This document shows, one piece after another, positions 12,779-24,375 of a DNA stretch of 64,000 nucleotides; the stretch's first letter is position 1, and the number at the start of each line of letters is the position of its first letter. The position numbers and the translations under genes are program-made. Below the pieces are notes generated by a model. It searched no databases. It saw nothing but the letters and a program-made list of their open reading frames with translations, and was not told where the DNA came from. Source of the stretch: Ceratobasidium sp. AG-K (lineage: Eukaryota > Basidiomycota > Agaricomycetes > Cantharellales > Ceratobasidiaceae); assembly GCA_037039685.1 (NCBI GenBank), contig JAWNGF010000004.1, positions 2,480,001-2,544,000 on the forward strand. The letters are read 5' to 3'.

Positions 12779-15181
12779 ATGGACGATTGCCGGACGATGC
12801 GTGCTGGATGGGTCGGGTTGAAGTGCCACGAGGACAAATCGCTAGTGTGGCGCACGTTTGCCTGCCCAACGAGGACCACGCCTAGCGTGACCGATTTGGG
12901 ATTCAAGCGGGAGGCAGTATACAAGCTCGCACAGTACTCGATCCCCTACCAATCAGAGCTATGTCAGGCGCTCGCCAGCGACCCAACACTGGGGCAAAGA
13001 ACGCAGCAAAGCAGTTCGAAAGACTGCTGAAGGAGCCACTGCTGAAAGTAGAGGAGTCAATACCGAGCTCGCTCGTTGTGGCAATCGTACTTTGAGGCAG
13101 AGCTTGAGTTTGTATCAACCACACCTACCCAGTTTACGGAGCTCGCACGGCGGTCTGGAACACTGTTCATCTATGCAGCTACACTGGTACAGTATGTCTG
13201 GTCTCCCAAGGTTCAGGTCGACCCCGAACAGCGCCTGAAAGACGTGTTTTCGATGACCTTGGAACCAAGTAGGCACTACGCGGCAATTGATTCGTTGTAT
13301 GCGACTGCCCTGAAGGCAGCGCTTGAAGACGAGGACCTGACTCCCCAAGAAGCAGAAAACGTACATCAGGCGCTGCAAACGGTTGTATGCATACAGGAAC
13401 CGGTATCGATGGAAGTCCTCGTTGTGTTGGTAGGCGTGACCAAAGAAAACAGAATACTGGCGACATTTTTCCGAGACCATTGGACTTGTGTCAACACTAC
13501 ATGCGTCATTCCCCGACTTGTTGTTGGACGAACCTCGGTCTCGATCACTCTGCTGCAAGCTTGCTGCTCGGAGCGAACTGGTGGCCGAGCGCTGCCCTGA
13601 AGTTATGAAGTCGCAACTCCGGTTTAACATATGTAAACTGGAGTCGTCCTTTGTTCCTGATCATAGTATAGGGGTCCTAGACGAACGAGTGAAGCAGGCT
13701 ATATGTCCCACACTATGGTATGCCTGTTGGTACTGGGGCCATCGTCTAAAGTCTGCTGGTTACGCCAGTGCGTTGTGTAGACTACTCGGCGAGTTCTTGT
13801 CAAACCAGCTGCCGTTTTGGATTGAGGCACTAAACTTGAAAATTGAGATTGAAAAAGGTGTAGATATATTACTGAGGGCAAAACAGTGGCTGCAGGTAGG
13901 TCAGATGTGATAGATCTGCAACTATGAGCTAACATTATTATGCGTGGTAAACAAAGAATGAAGTAGTTCCTGATCAAACTGCTGGCTGAAGATGCCCGAA
14001 ACTTCGTGACCAGCTTTGCCGCAAATCCCGTTTTACAGAGTACCTCACATATATACGTCTCGGCGCTACCATTTTGTGCGAAGTCAAGCTCTGTGTTTAA
14101 GGAGCACTGGAGAAAGACGAGAGGGTTAATGAGCGTGATGGGTGGTGCAATGCAAGCCAAAGAGGTGGCAGCGCTAGTGGAATGGCACACAGAGTCAAAA
14201 GTGATGGCAGTTTCCTACTCGCCCGATGGTAAATCCCTTGCGTCCGGGAATGATGTCGGGACCATCACTATCCGGAACGCGTATACGGCATGGTCATCGC
14301 CGGTCCGTTCGGAGGCCACAATGACTCGGTCACTTCACTCGCATACTCACTCGACGGCACTCACATCGTCTCTGGCTCTGATGACAAGACCATCCGAGTC
14401 TGGAACGCATACAATGGTACGCTCGTTGCGGGTCCGCTCGAGGGTCACACTGGCTGGGTCATGCCAGTCACATACTCGCCCAGCGGCGCCTGCATCGTCT
14501 CTGGCTCTTCTGACATGACCGTTCGAGTATGGAACGCACATGATGGCACGCTCGTCGTAGGTCCGCTAGAAGGTCACACCGGCTCGGTCAAATCAGCCAC
14601 ATACTCGCCCGACGGCACTCGCACCATCTCTGGCTCCAATGATCCCACCATTCGATTCTGGAATGCAAATGACGGCATGCTCGTTGAAGGTCCGCTCATG
14701 AGACATATTCTCCTGGTCAACTCAGTTGCATACTCGCCCGATGACACTCGCATCGTCTCTGGCTCTTGGGGCAAGATCATCCGAGTTCGGAACACACACG
14801 ATGACACGTTTATCGCTGGTCTGCTCGAGGGTCTTACTTTGCGAGTCACTTCAGTTGCATACTTGCCCGACAGTACTCACATCGTCCCTGGCTCCAATGA
14901 CGGGGCTATTCGAGTCCGGGGCGTGCAACAGCGCACTCTTCCTCCCGCCCCATCGGCACCACTTCTCCGACCAAGTAAGGCGATTAGTAACGACGGATGG
15001 ATTATGGACGTAAACCAAAGCCGGCTTTTTTGGGTACCACCCGACCTTATATTCGCTCGTATCACCCCCCCCCCACTTTGACTTTGTATTTGTAACTCAC
15101 GGCGAAATCCGGGGTTTGAGCATTGATTATGGTGATATGCTATTTGGCCCACGCTGGGATCAGTGCTATCTGTTGGAATAG
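12779..15181 (+). pseudogene. Decayed tandem copy of the NACHT-WD40 STAND gene
   Basis: The order of blocks follows the upstream gene. A block at 12790-12860 aligns with the Walker A region, but the P-loop reads VEVPRGQIAS instead of AGTGKTTIAC. Next comes KLAQYSIPYQSELCQAL. Near 13090 the sequence jumps from the start of the Walker B segment (SSLVVAI) straight to YFEAELEFVSTT, deleting about 210 bp that include the catalytic Asp residues. Frame changes follow near 13460-13490, and near 14290 between blade 1 and blade 2. The WD40 part has only about seven diverged units. A run of ten C at 15065-15074 shifts the frame before the shared C-terminal tail (DQCYLLE), which is still readable in another frame. 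The missing N-terminal exons and the lost Walker motifs make this a true relic even if some single-base shifts are sequencing errors. Confidence 0.85.
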
Positions 15182-15920
15182 TTCTGATTTTTGATACTTG
15201 TACCTACTACTTCATGCTCAGTGTTTGTTTAGATATAGGACAGGATAACACCACACCTTTCTTGTGTCCTATTTTCTCAGCAAAAACCGAAAATACTGCA
15301 GAGTGCTCCGGAGCCAGGGCTTTGCTCAGGAGCACTGCGTAGGCTCGGAGCGCGCTGGGAGCGTCGCGATCACGTGCTCCGGAGCACTCGGGGAGCCTAC
15401 ACAGCGCTCCCCGCTCCGGAACATATTCCATTTTTGCGATTCGCTCCTGGAGCTGTCATGTTCACTAGTCGTCCAGGATGCTGAAAGTGGGTGCTGATCT
15501 ACTTTTTATACGTTGCTCGCTCGAGATACAACGTCCTCCATTAGCTTGGGTTAATTTCGTCGTGCTCAAGCTTTTCAAACAGAGAGTTAACAGTTGATAT
15601 TCTGGAGCAGCAAGCATTGGTACCCAGGCCCGAATTCAACTCGGAAGGTCGGATTGCTGGCCACATGGAGGCGCCAAAATCGGTAATCGGTAGCTCATAC
15701 CCGAGTTCGGGAATATCGCCGAGTCCTAAATGCAATCCTCCTCATCCGCCATTATGTTTCGTTGGCAGCCTTGTCGGGCTCGGGTTATGTAGACCTCCTC
15801 TGAGTAATAAACCTCGTTTTCCTCGGTCAAGCTTCTATTCTTGGTTTGGTACCAGCAAGTGGCATAAATATCTGGGCAAAGACTTATCTCTTCATCTCAA
15901 GTTATAGCGACCCCATACCC
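15182..15920. other. Spacer with a cluster of GGAGC/GCTCC palindromes
   Basis: No gene is seen. From about 15300 to 15425 the sequence is crowded with GCTCCGGAGC-type palindromes and their single arms, including GTGCTCCGGAGCAC near 15380, and an inverted pair GTAGGCTC/GAGCCTAC. Such clusters occur in foldback or MITE-like elements, but no terminal inverted repeats or target-site duplication could be defined by eye. Confidence 0.4.
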
Positions 15921-17056
15921 ATGTCGGCTCCTACTACAACACCCTCTCACATCCAGCTTGCAAGACTATTTACGGCAATTCCCGGGTCTAACATTTACGT
16001 TTCATACCCTCCAAAGACTGCAACCGAGCAAAATGCAAATGCAAATGCCCCTTCGTAAGAGGACGTTTGTGCGGCCATCGAACCAAAATTAATATGATTT
16101 CAGGGTAATTCTAATATTTGGCTGGAGTGAGTAATCATGCAGCGTTTGTTGCCCAGTTACCTTTATTCTATCCTTTTGTAGTGGATGCCCAGCTCCCACA
16201 CCTCCTTAAATACACAGAGAAATACAACGCAATTTATCCCTCAGCAACGCAGATACTTGTTCGGACTAACACAACTCATTTTTTGAAGGGAGAGTCTGCC
16301 AAGGTAAGTCTTGGTACTTGCCAAGCAGCGTATCGATTTCACTGCCCTGTGACATACTTCGTAGCGCGCTGCTGTCGTCCCTGTGGCCAAGCTCCTTCGG
16401 GACGCGGGCATCAATGAGAACACGCTTCCAGAATCCTCAGGCTTGCTTGTTCACACATTTTCAAACGGTTGGTACTAATTCGCCCTACCTCACTATTTAT
16501 TAACACACGTGTTATAGGAGGTGGTATGGCTGAAGCAACCCTGGCAAACGCCATCGCCTCCACTGCTACTCAGCAGCCCGCTCTTCCAGCCCAGGCCTTT
16601 GTATACGATTCTCTCCCGGGATCCATGGGTCTCCGTACTATGGTCACCGCATTCACAGCTCCCTTCCACTTCCAACCCCTCCGGGCATTCGCACAGATTA
16701 TCTTTGGTACTTTCTACGTCCTTGCCGGAATATATCGGCACACTATTGCACGCCTTCTGGGACAAACAGAAAACATTTTTGAGCAGTTACACCGAGAACT
16801 AAATGAAGGCCGACTGTTCCCGCAACATGTACCGAGAACATACTTCTATTCGGACGCGGACGAGCTCATTCCGATAGAGAGCGTAGAGCAACACGCAAGT
16901 AAAGCGAGAGAGGGTATTATCGAGAGTGGCGGAGACGAGGGAGTGATAAGGATGGTGAAGTTTGAAGGGAGTTCACATGTTTCGCACGCAAGGAAGGAGC
17001 CGGAGAGGTACTGGGAGGCTGTTGTGAAGACCTGGGAATATTCGTGCCGATTGTAG
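15921..17056 (+). CDS. DUF829/TMEM53-like alpha/beta-hydrolase, copy 1
   Basis: Predicted alpha/beta-hydrolase-fold protein of the TMEM53/PaxU (DUF829) family; substrate unknown. Five exons, 15921-16054, 16104-16126, 16182-16303, 16365-16467 and 16518-17056, add to 921 nt (306 residues). The family hallmark VILIFGWMDAQLPHLLKYTE is assembled across exons 1-3, with exon 2 only 23 nt. Later come VHTFSNGGG (nucleophile-elbow position), DSLPG, and a C-terminal block YFYSDADELIPIESVE with the acidic residue, then SSHVSHARKEPERYW with the His of the presumed triad. It is paired with a close paralogue 350 bp downstream on the same strand. No signal peptide is seen. Confidence 0.88.
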
Positions 17057-17408
17057 GTTATAAACCAGGTTAACATGTCGGGTTAATTCCCTTAGACCGC
17101 ATATATGCGCATGTATAGACTCCCGCACTCATAACTATGCGAGTAATCATAAAACGATGACCAAATTCGACGACTGAGTCACGTGTTACTAGGCCACTCG
17201 GGTGACTCGGCACGCGACCTGACCGACCTGAATGCGGTTCCCTACTTTCCCGCATCGCGCTACTACCAGCCTCGGGCGCGGTCCATCTAGGCCCGCTAGT
17301 AACATTATTTGTTCCACCCACTCTATTCCCTATTCTCAGTGGAACCACGTTCGGACAAACGCACAAAATTCAATATCCAAAGAAACCCATTCATACCGTC
17401 TTGGAGAC
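17057..17408. other. Spacer between the two DUF829 genes
   Basis: This 350-bp intergenic stretch has a GC-rich middle and no open frame worth calling. It presumably carries the terminator of copy 1 and the promoter of copy 2. No repeat was seen flanking the duplication. Confidence 0.5.
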
Positions 17409-18545
17409 ATGTCATCTTCCGGCAATGCAACCCCGTCCAGGATTCAACCTGAAAGGAAGTTTGCGGCAATTCCTGGGTCTGCCGTTTATGTTTCACATCC
17501 CCCAAGGACTATGGCTGAACAAGCTACAGAGAGGAAACCCCCTTCGTAAGTAGCTTCGTCCACATCGAACAACTGATATATAGACCCCTCGCAGTGTCAT
17601 TCTGATCTTCGGCTGGAGTGAGTACCAATTTATCTCTCATCGCTGGCTCGTCCTTACAGTTTCCTTCACTCTCATAGTGGATGCCCAACTCTCACATCTC
17701 CACAAATACACGGAGAAATACAACACAATCTATCCTTCGGCAACTCAAATCCTCGTTCGGACGCACCAGAAATATTTTTGGAAGGGCGAACTTGCTCGGG
17801 TAAGACCCCTTAATCGCAGCGCTAGTTGTGTGTCTCACCAAGCGCTGTATATTCAGCAAGCCTCGGTCTTCCCTGTGGTCAAGCTCCTCCGAGACGCGGG
17901 CATCAACGAGACTACATCTCCGAAATCCTCGGGCTTACTTGTGCACACTTTCTCGAATGGTTAGAAGCGACCAACCTTTTATCCATAATCTATACTAATA
18001 AATTGATGATAGGGGGAGCCCTGGCTGAGACATGCCTCGCACGCGCCATCTCCACTAACACTTCCAGTCATCCGGCCCTTCCCGCTCAAGCCTTCGTTTA
18101 CGACTCCCTCCCAGGAACAATCACACTTCGGAACATGATTACTGCGTTTACAGCACCTATCCGCTCCGCACCTCTCCGTGCACTGGCCAAGGTTGTCTTT
18201 GGGTCATTCTATGTTCTCGCCAAAATATACAGGCACACCATCGCACCGCTATTGGGCCAAAAGGAAGATCCATTTACGCGGCTCCATCGAGAGCTAAACG
18301 AAGAACGGCTGCTCCCGCAACACGTCCCAAGAACCTACGTCTACTCGGATGTAGACGAGTTGATCCCGATGGAGAGCGTGGAGGGACATGCAAAAAAAGC
18401 ACGAGAGGGGATTTTAAAGAGCGGTGGAGACGAAGGTCTGGTGAAGATGGTGAAGTTTGAAGGGAGTCCACATGTCGCCCATGCGAGAAAGGAGCCGGAG
18501 AGGTACTGGGAGGCTGTCGTGAAGACTTGGGAACACTCCTGTTAG
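17409..18545 (+). CDS. DUF829/TMEM53-like alpha/beta-hydrolase, copy 2
   Basis: Tandem paralogue of the preceding gene. Exons 17409-17545, 17595-17617, 17678-17799, 17857-17959 and 18013-18545 add to 918 nt (305 residues). Exons 2, 3 and 4 have exactly the same lengths as in copy 1 (23, 122, 103 nt), so the duplication kept all four introns. Shared blocks include DAQLSHLHKYTEKYN, SSGLLVHTFSNG, ALPAQAFVYDSLPG, YSDVDELIPMESVE and SPHVAHARKEPERYW. The N-terminal 45 residues differ most. Both copies keep the presumed catalytic residues, so both could be active. Confidence 0.88.
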
Positions 18546-18691
18546 CTGTAGATGTAAGTGGATATCATTGAACCAGTTGATACTATTAGACTACACATAA
18601 ATGAAAGCGCAAGCAATCGCCAAACCAGATCGTCTCCCAAGTCACCAGAAAACTTAGACTCAAACTCGGGTCGCGCCAATACAGCGACGCC

Positions 18692-20180
18692 TTAGTACCC
18701 AAGGGTCTTTTTTATACTGGGCAAGAACAAGTCAGCCGACTTGCCCTTGGTCACCATCCAGTCGCCAAGCACCATTCCACCAAAGAACGGAGCACTCCCG
18801 CGGCCACCTTTAGGTCCAAGCGTGACCATGATCAGCTCCGGCTTGCCACCATATGCGGCGGGCTTTTTCCCATTGATTGCTGCAAGAATATTCTTGGCGA
18901 CGAGCGGTGCGTGACCCATCGATGCTTTGAACACCATCTGTGAAGCATCTGGGTCAGAGGAAGCGAAAGTAGACAAATCTCAGAAACTACCTTTTGCTCT
19001 GGCCACTCAATGATATCACCAATCGCCCAGACGTTCTGGGCACCCGAGGCGAGCTGGACACGGAGTTCGGGGGTAACGAGGACAGTCCCTTTGCTCGTAA
19101 GCGCAGCAGGGTCAAGTGTTCGTATGTAGGAAGCTGCCGAATGCAAGTCAATACGTCGTTCAAGCTCAGACACTAGGAACATACTATTAGGGCGGCCGCC
19201 AGTGGCATTAATCTATAGAGCGCGCCTGTCAATACAGAATCGCGAAGCAACACGGTTATGGGTACTCACTACGATATCCGCCTCGATTTGCTTACCACCC
19301 TCGGTTATCACCACCCCTCCCTGTGGAACCACGTCCGGGGAGATCTTGTCGCCAAGCACTACTTGCACTCCGAGTTTGTCGACTGCGGTTTGTAGAGTTT
19401 TGCGGAACTTGTCGGGATACGCCGAATTGGTGAGCATGGACGGACCATGAACAATTGTCACTTGCTTATCAGGCAAAAAGTGCCTCAGCTCGCCGGCGTA
19501 CTCTGAGCACGCAGTGTTAGTTCTCGCTCGTATTACCAGATACATCTACATACCAATACCCACAGCACCCCCACCGACAATAGCCACGTTTTTCGAAGCC
19601 TCAAGAGTAGACCTATAGCTTCTCAAGTATTCGATTCCCGCATTGCGCATGTCCGGGAGGGCCAATGCGCCGTTCCAGATGCTGCCTGTTGCGAGGACCA
19701 GATGCTCGTATGGGACAGATTCGCCGGAATCGGTTACTACCGCCGCTGGGGTGATCTCTTTGACACCAGAGTGGATTATTTGGACCGAAGGGAGAAATGC
19801 CCGATCAAAGGGGATCAGTCCGTGTTGTTCCAAGGAGCCTTCTGGGGTAACCGATGCCCGCTGTTGAATTACCGGGGGGCTTAGTACGTATATTGTGGTG
19901 GCAAGTTAATGATGCTTACAATGAGTGATGGCCAGTGGGTGTAGTAGTTTCGTTTCTCAATCACAACTGAAGTTGAAATACTATTGATGGGCAATAATCA
20001 GAATGAAGCGAATTGACGTACTGAGCTGATGCGTCGCAGTGTTCAACTGTTTCTGCAACGTCTGGACCAATACGACTCCTCCTCCTCCACTAGACGGTAC
20101 TTAGGTCAATACTAGCTCTAGGCCAAATATCAACCAAGTACTCACGCGCCAACAACAACGATATTCCTCTTTCCAGACAT
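18692..20180 (-). CDS. AIF2/AMID-type FAD/NAD(P)H oxidoreductase
   Basis: Two-Rossmann flavoprotein of the apoptosis-inducing-factor-2 / FSP1-like family, probably an NAD(P)H-dependent quinone reductase. It reads right to left from ATG at 20180: MSGKRNIVVVGA, then, after an intron, GGGGVVLVQTLQ, which completes the N-terminal GxGxxG FAD-binding loop. Next come IVIEKRNYYTHWPSL, LVLATGS, the second nucleotide-binding motif KNVAIVGGGAVGIG, INATGGRPNS, and the FAD-contacting VWAIGDIIEWPEQK. The final exon (GHAPLVAKNILAAI) ends at 18692. Introns are short with canonical ends. It is convergent with the DUF829 copy 2 gene, 147 bp away. No transmembrane helix or targeting peptide is evident. Family assignment is firm; cellular role is inferred. 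Confidence 0.88.
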
Positions 20181-21183
20181 GTTTCGTCGAACCAAAGATA
20201 AATAGGGAAGAGCTAGACGTTCAGGCCGTTAAATGTGCAAAGCAGATGGCGGTTCGCCGCAAGAGCAAGTGAGCGCTGAGGCAGTGCGAGAACATGCCCA
20301 AGCCTCCTGGGGTTTTATATAGCATCCTTAATTACACATCAGGCCTCTGTACGAACCGTGATGCCCGGGCTGTCAGCGGATCGACGTTTGCACAAGGAAC
20401 AGGGCCACCAGGGCCACTTGAAGCGCTGCTTGCTCATCAACAATGGATCTTCGACCTTTGACATAAGCTCCATAACGTGGCTGTGGTCTCCAGCCTCCAA
20501 GTATACCTTCACCTGAAATTATGCTCTCCTTTTGTAGGCTGGGAAGCAGCGCCGAGACACCGAGCTTATAAATTATGGATTCATTACGATGCGTATCTTT
20601 GCTTTGGGGCTGATAGGGGAATCTAAAATTAGATGGAGCATAGTTGCGCTCGGGACATGGCGGAAACACCACCCGGAATGCGATAAGGATAAGAGGCGAC
20701 TAGACGAGGCTGTGACTTTCGAGAAACGGCATGGGAAAGCAGGATAATTTGACACGATATCGGACTCAATATTCGAGACAGTCATGCGCAAATCCGAGCA
20801 AATACTTCCATTGAAGTAGGTTGACAGCCCGCGACTATGGCTTGATTCGATTAGCATGGACTTGACAAGAGATGATAAGAAATGTTTGGGCAGTATCGTT
20901 CAAGGGAATGTCGTTATACGGCTGGTCGACCAAAATAGTGAGAAGAGTATGGGCAGCCTTTATCCCAAATGCATATATGGAGGTTCGTTCACTGCCATGC
21001 CTTTGACGTTGCTCGTACCTTGAAGTATCACCACCGGACGAACAGCCAGCCAGACCATGGACCAATAATCCAGCGCAGGGGAACCTAACATACAGTAAAG
21101 TCATTGGCTATATTTCAGTCAAATGTCGTATAATTCAAGTCATGACAGGTCGGAAAGGGTAAACGCAATGGTCGTGTCCAGAT
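20181..21183. other. Intergenic kilobase
   Basis: Minus-strand frames of 80-100 codons at 20373-20672, 20573-20857 and 20835-21104 overlap one another, have no recognisable motif and do not join by obvious splice sites. I see no RNA gene or repeat. Confidence 0.4.
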
Positions 21184-22492
21184 CTACGCATTTCCAGCAC
21201 CAGGTCCACCAGCACCGCGGCCTGCACCACCCATGAAGCTCGACGCCCTAACAAAGAATAAGTCACAAGCAATTCCAGGATAAATCTGCCACTTACATTT
21301 CTCGCATCGCCGGGTCGGCCATGATATCCGACATACTAGGCATCCCGCCTCCGCTCTGCGCCCGATTCGCCTACACCCAGCCGTCAATCACGTAAAACGG
21401 ATACACAACCGCACACGCACCATATCCCGAATCGCCGGATTCTGCATCAACCGCTCAAGTCCGCCGTTGGCCATCATCTGCTGCGCCATGGCCATCAACT
21501 GGGGGTTATTCATCATGCTCGCGAGGTCGGGCATTCCGCCTGCACCTCCTCCCCCACCGCCCATGAGGTTCGCCATTTGGCTCCAGTCCATGCCGCCCGC
21601 GCCTGCTCCGGCACCTGCACCGCACCCGCACCCGCACCGGCAGTGGTAGCAGGGGACCGAGCCGACCCTGCGCTCGCGAGTTTGTTTTCAGCATTACTGA
21701 GTCCGGTCTTGAGGTTCGCATTACTAGGTTCGATCGCCAACCCGCGCTCAAACGCAGACTTGGCAGCCTCGTAATCTCCAAGCGAAAAATGCGCATGTCT
21801 ACACCCCATATAAGTCTCAATCCCAAACCTGCACAAGAGACTTACCCAAGCCTCGAATAAGCCTTGACAAAATTGGGATCAACGGCGATGGCCATCTCGG
21901 CATCGTCTGCGGCGACGGCGTGGTCGCCCATGGAACTCCAGGCCGCGGCGCGGTTCGAGTAGTATACGGGGTTGTTGGGGTCGATCGCGATGGCCTCGGT
22001 GTATGCATCGATTGCGCGGTTGTATTCTTTGCTGGACATGAAGTTGTTTCCGTCTTGCTTGTGCTTTTCGGCTTTTTGTTTGTCTGCGGCAGAGGGTCCG
22101 GTGGGAGGTGCTGCGGCGGGGGTGGAAGAACTTCCAGCGGGCTAGTGATTGTTAGTACGATGCTAGAGAGGTAGTCTGGTGCTGGCTTGGTGCTTACTGA
22201 GCTCCTACTTTATCTTTCGTCTTGAGATAGACGTCAAAGAGAGACGAAAGGGTCGCGGGCTTGATGCTCAGTTTATCCTTTTGAGCCTGGTTCGAAGGAT
22301 CGACTCCAAATGCTTCTCCTATACATTGAACTACAAGGATACGGGTTAGTCGCGTTTCACGCACGACTCGCATAGACACACACTTGCGACTTCGATGCCC
22401 TCCTTGTCATCACTCTTGATCGACCCATCCGTGATGGACGATTCCAAAAATTCGATAATTGAGAGCACGAGCTTTTGTTTCTTTTCGGCCAT
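21184..22492 (-). CDS. SGT2: Small glutamine-rich TPR co-chaperone (SGT2/SGTA homologue)
   Basis: Cytosolic co-chaperone that hands tail-anchored proteins to the GET pathway and binds Hsp70/Hsp90. The N-terminal dimerisation module (MAEKKQKLVLSIIEFLESS, then VQCIGEAFGVDPSNQ) starts at ATG 22492. The TPR block has KHKQDGNNFMSSKEYNRAI, YYSNRAAAWSSMGDH and FSLGDYEAAKSAFERGL. The C-terminal Gln/Met/Asn-rich domain includes MMNNPQLMAMAQQMMANG and LERLMQNPAIRDM. Between the TPR and the C-terminal domain an Ala-Gly repeat near 21620 requires one missing G (minus strand) to keep the frame into GGMDWSQMANLMGG. I treat this as a sequence error. It is divergently arranged with PRP19, with only 121 bp between the two start codons. 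Confidence 0.9.
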
Positions 22493-22613
22493 TGTAAACT
22501 AATCGATAGTGGGTAAATGAGGTGGGTGGAGACGAGGGCACGGCTGGTTTTGTTTGCACGTGTGTTTGTTGTTGAGCCACGCGCTTGTGGTTGACCACAA
22601 CTATCTCGCCAAC

Positions 22614-24375
22614 ATGTTTTTCTGTGCCATCTCTGGTGGGTGGAATTGCTCGTACTAACTAGCATAAACTAATTATTTCTGCTGTTTAGGAGAGGCGCCT
22701 ATAGAGCCGGTCATTTCGACCAAGTCTGGCCAGATTTACGAGCGCCGTCTCATTACCAAGTATATTGCAGAGAATGGCACAGACCCGCTTTCGGGAGAAA
22801 AGTTGGAGGAGGCCGACTTGATCACCGTCAAAGCGAGTGAGTAAAATCCAGGCATTAATTTACTTGGGACTTATTGCTGTTTAGACCCCAAAAGCGCCCC
22901 ACCACGACCACCTACTTTGACGTCGATACCTGCGTTGTTGCACACTCTGCAGAATGAATGGGATGCCCTAATGCTAGAAACGTTTGCGCTCAAGCAACAG
23001 TACAACTCGACGCGTCAGGAGCTGTCTCATGCTCTGTACCAGGGCGACGCTGCGACCCGCGTTGTTGCTCGTCTCATTCGAGAACGCGACTCGGCAAGAG
23101 AGTGAGTAGCTGTTTGGGCGTATTTTTTGTTGCTAACATGTATTTAGTGCGTTGGCTCGCGTGCAAGAGTCCATGGGTGTCACCCCTACCCCAGCTGCGG
23201 ATGGAACTGCTGCGTCGGATGTGGACATGGCCACCGAGGAGGGTGGCGTTCTCCCAGTCGATGTTGCAAAGGAGATCAACGAAACCCAGGAAAAGTCAGT
23301 GAATTCATTTGACACTTGTACATTTGCTTACCCCTTCTAGGCTCTCTTCGCGCGCCGCAAACGCAAAGCTCCCGCAAGCTACGCAACCACTGCCCAAGTC
23401 AAGTCGTACAAGCCCAAGACAACCATCTCTTCGTTGCACTCGGCCTCTACCCCCGGCATCAACTCGCTCGCCGTCTCTGCACTCCTCCCCCCGATGGCGG
23501 CAGCGTCGACGAGCCCTCGCTGTTCCTCACGGGTGGCAACGACAAGATTGTGCAACTCTACGACCGAAGCGCCGGCCGAGTCCTCGCCTCGCTCAAAGGA
23601 CACACCAAAAAAGTCACCCACGTCGCGTTTTGCGAAACCGGCGGCGAATCGATCAACCGCGTGTTGTTGTCTGGCAGCGCGGACAAGACGGCGCGCGTCT
23701 GGAGCCACGATAGCGCGAGCGGAGAGTACATTCCGCGCCACACGGTCAAACTCCACAAGGGCGAAATCACCGGATTGGCTGTTCACCCTACGCGTACGCT
23801 GCTTGCACTGGCCAGCGCGGACAAGACCTACTCGATCCATTCGCTCGCGACGTTCCAGACCGTGTACCAGTCCCCGATCCTCACCGACCCCCCGCCAGAG
23901 GCATTCACCTCGCTCGCAGCCCACCCCGACGGCCAACTCCTCGCCGTCGGAACGACCGCGGGTATCGTGCAAGTATACGACATTCGACAAGGCGCACTCG
24001 CCGCATCCCTCGCGGGCGAAAAGAGCTCGGGATACTCGATCAACACACTCAGCTTTTCTGAAAACGGCTACCAACTCGCCGCGCCCTCGTCTCCCTCGAG
24101 CGTCGCGATCTGGGACTTGCGTAAACTCAAGACCTCGGCGACGGTGCCGTTTGCCGAGTCGTTCAAGATCAACAAGCTCCAGTACGACTTTAGCGCGCAC
24201 TACCTCGCCGTGGCTGGATCCGAGGGAATCAAGGTCCTTTTGCACAAGACGTTTGAGGAGGTGTTGACATTGCGGATGCGGGAGACGTTGCCGACGCTGC
24301 GTTTGCGGTGCTAACGGGTTGGAACTCTGGGGCGTTGGACCGCGCGAGGTCCGCATATGGGGTCCGGGCGAATGA
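22614..24375 (+). CDS. PRP19: PRP19 spliceosomal U-box E3 ligase with WD40 domain
   Basis: Scaffold of the NineTeen complex, needed for spliceosome activation. The U-box is assembled from exon 1 (MFFCAISG) and exon 2 ([20 protein letters not shown]). Then come the coiled-coil region ([20 protein letters not shown]), a basic linker, and a C-terminal WD40 propeller ([38 protein letters not shown]). The open frame is interrupted by four apparent single-base deletions, near 23350, 23492, 24272 and 24304. With these allowed for, the protein runs through [27 protein letters not shown] and a C-terminal blade ([16 protein letters not shown]) to TGA at 24373-24375. An essential gene is unlikely to carry four frameshifts, so I read these as errors and place the end at 24375 rather than at the TAA at 24312. 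Confidence 0.9.

Noticed and set aside
23379..24356. 325-codon minus-strand frame opposite PRP19
   Set aside because: Arg/Gly/Val-rich composition expected of the reverse strand of a GC-rich gene; PRP19 is clearly encoded on the plus strand.
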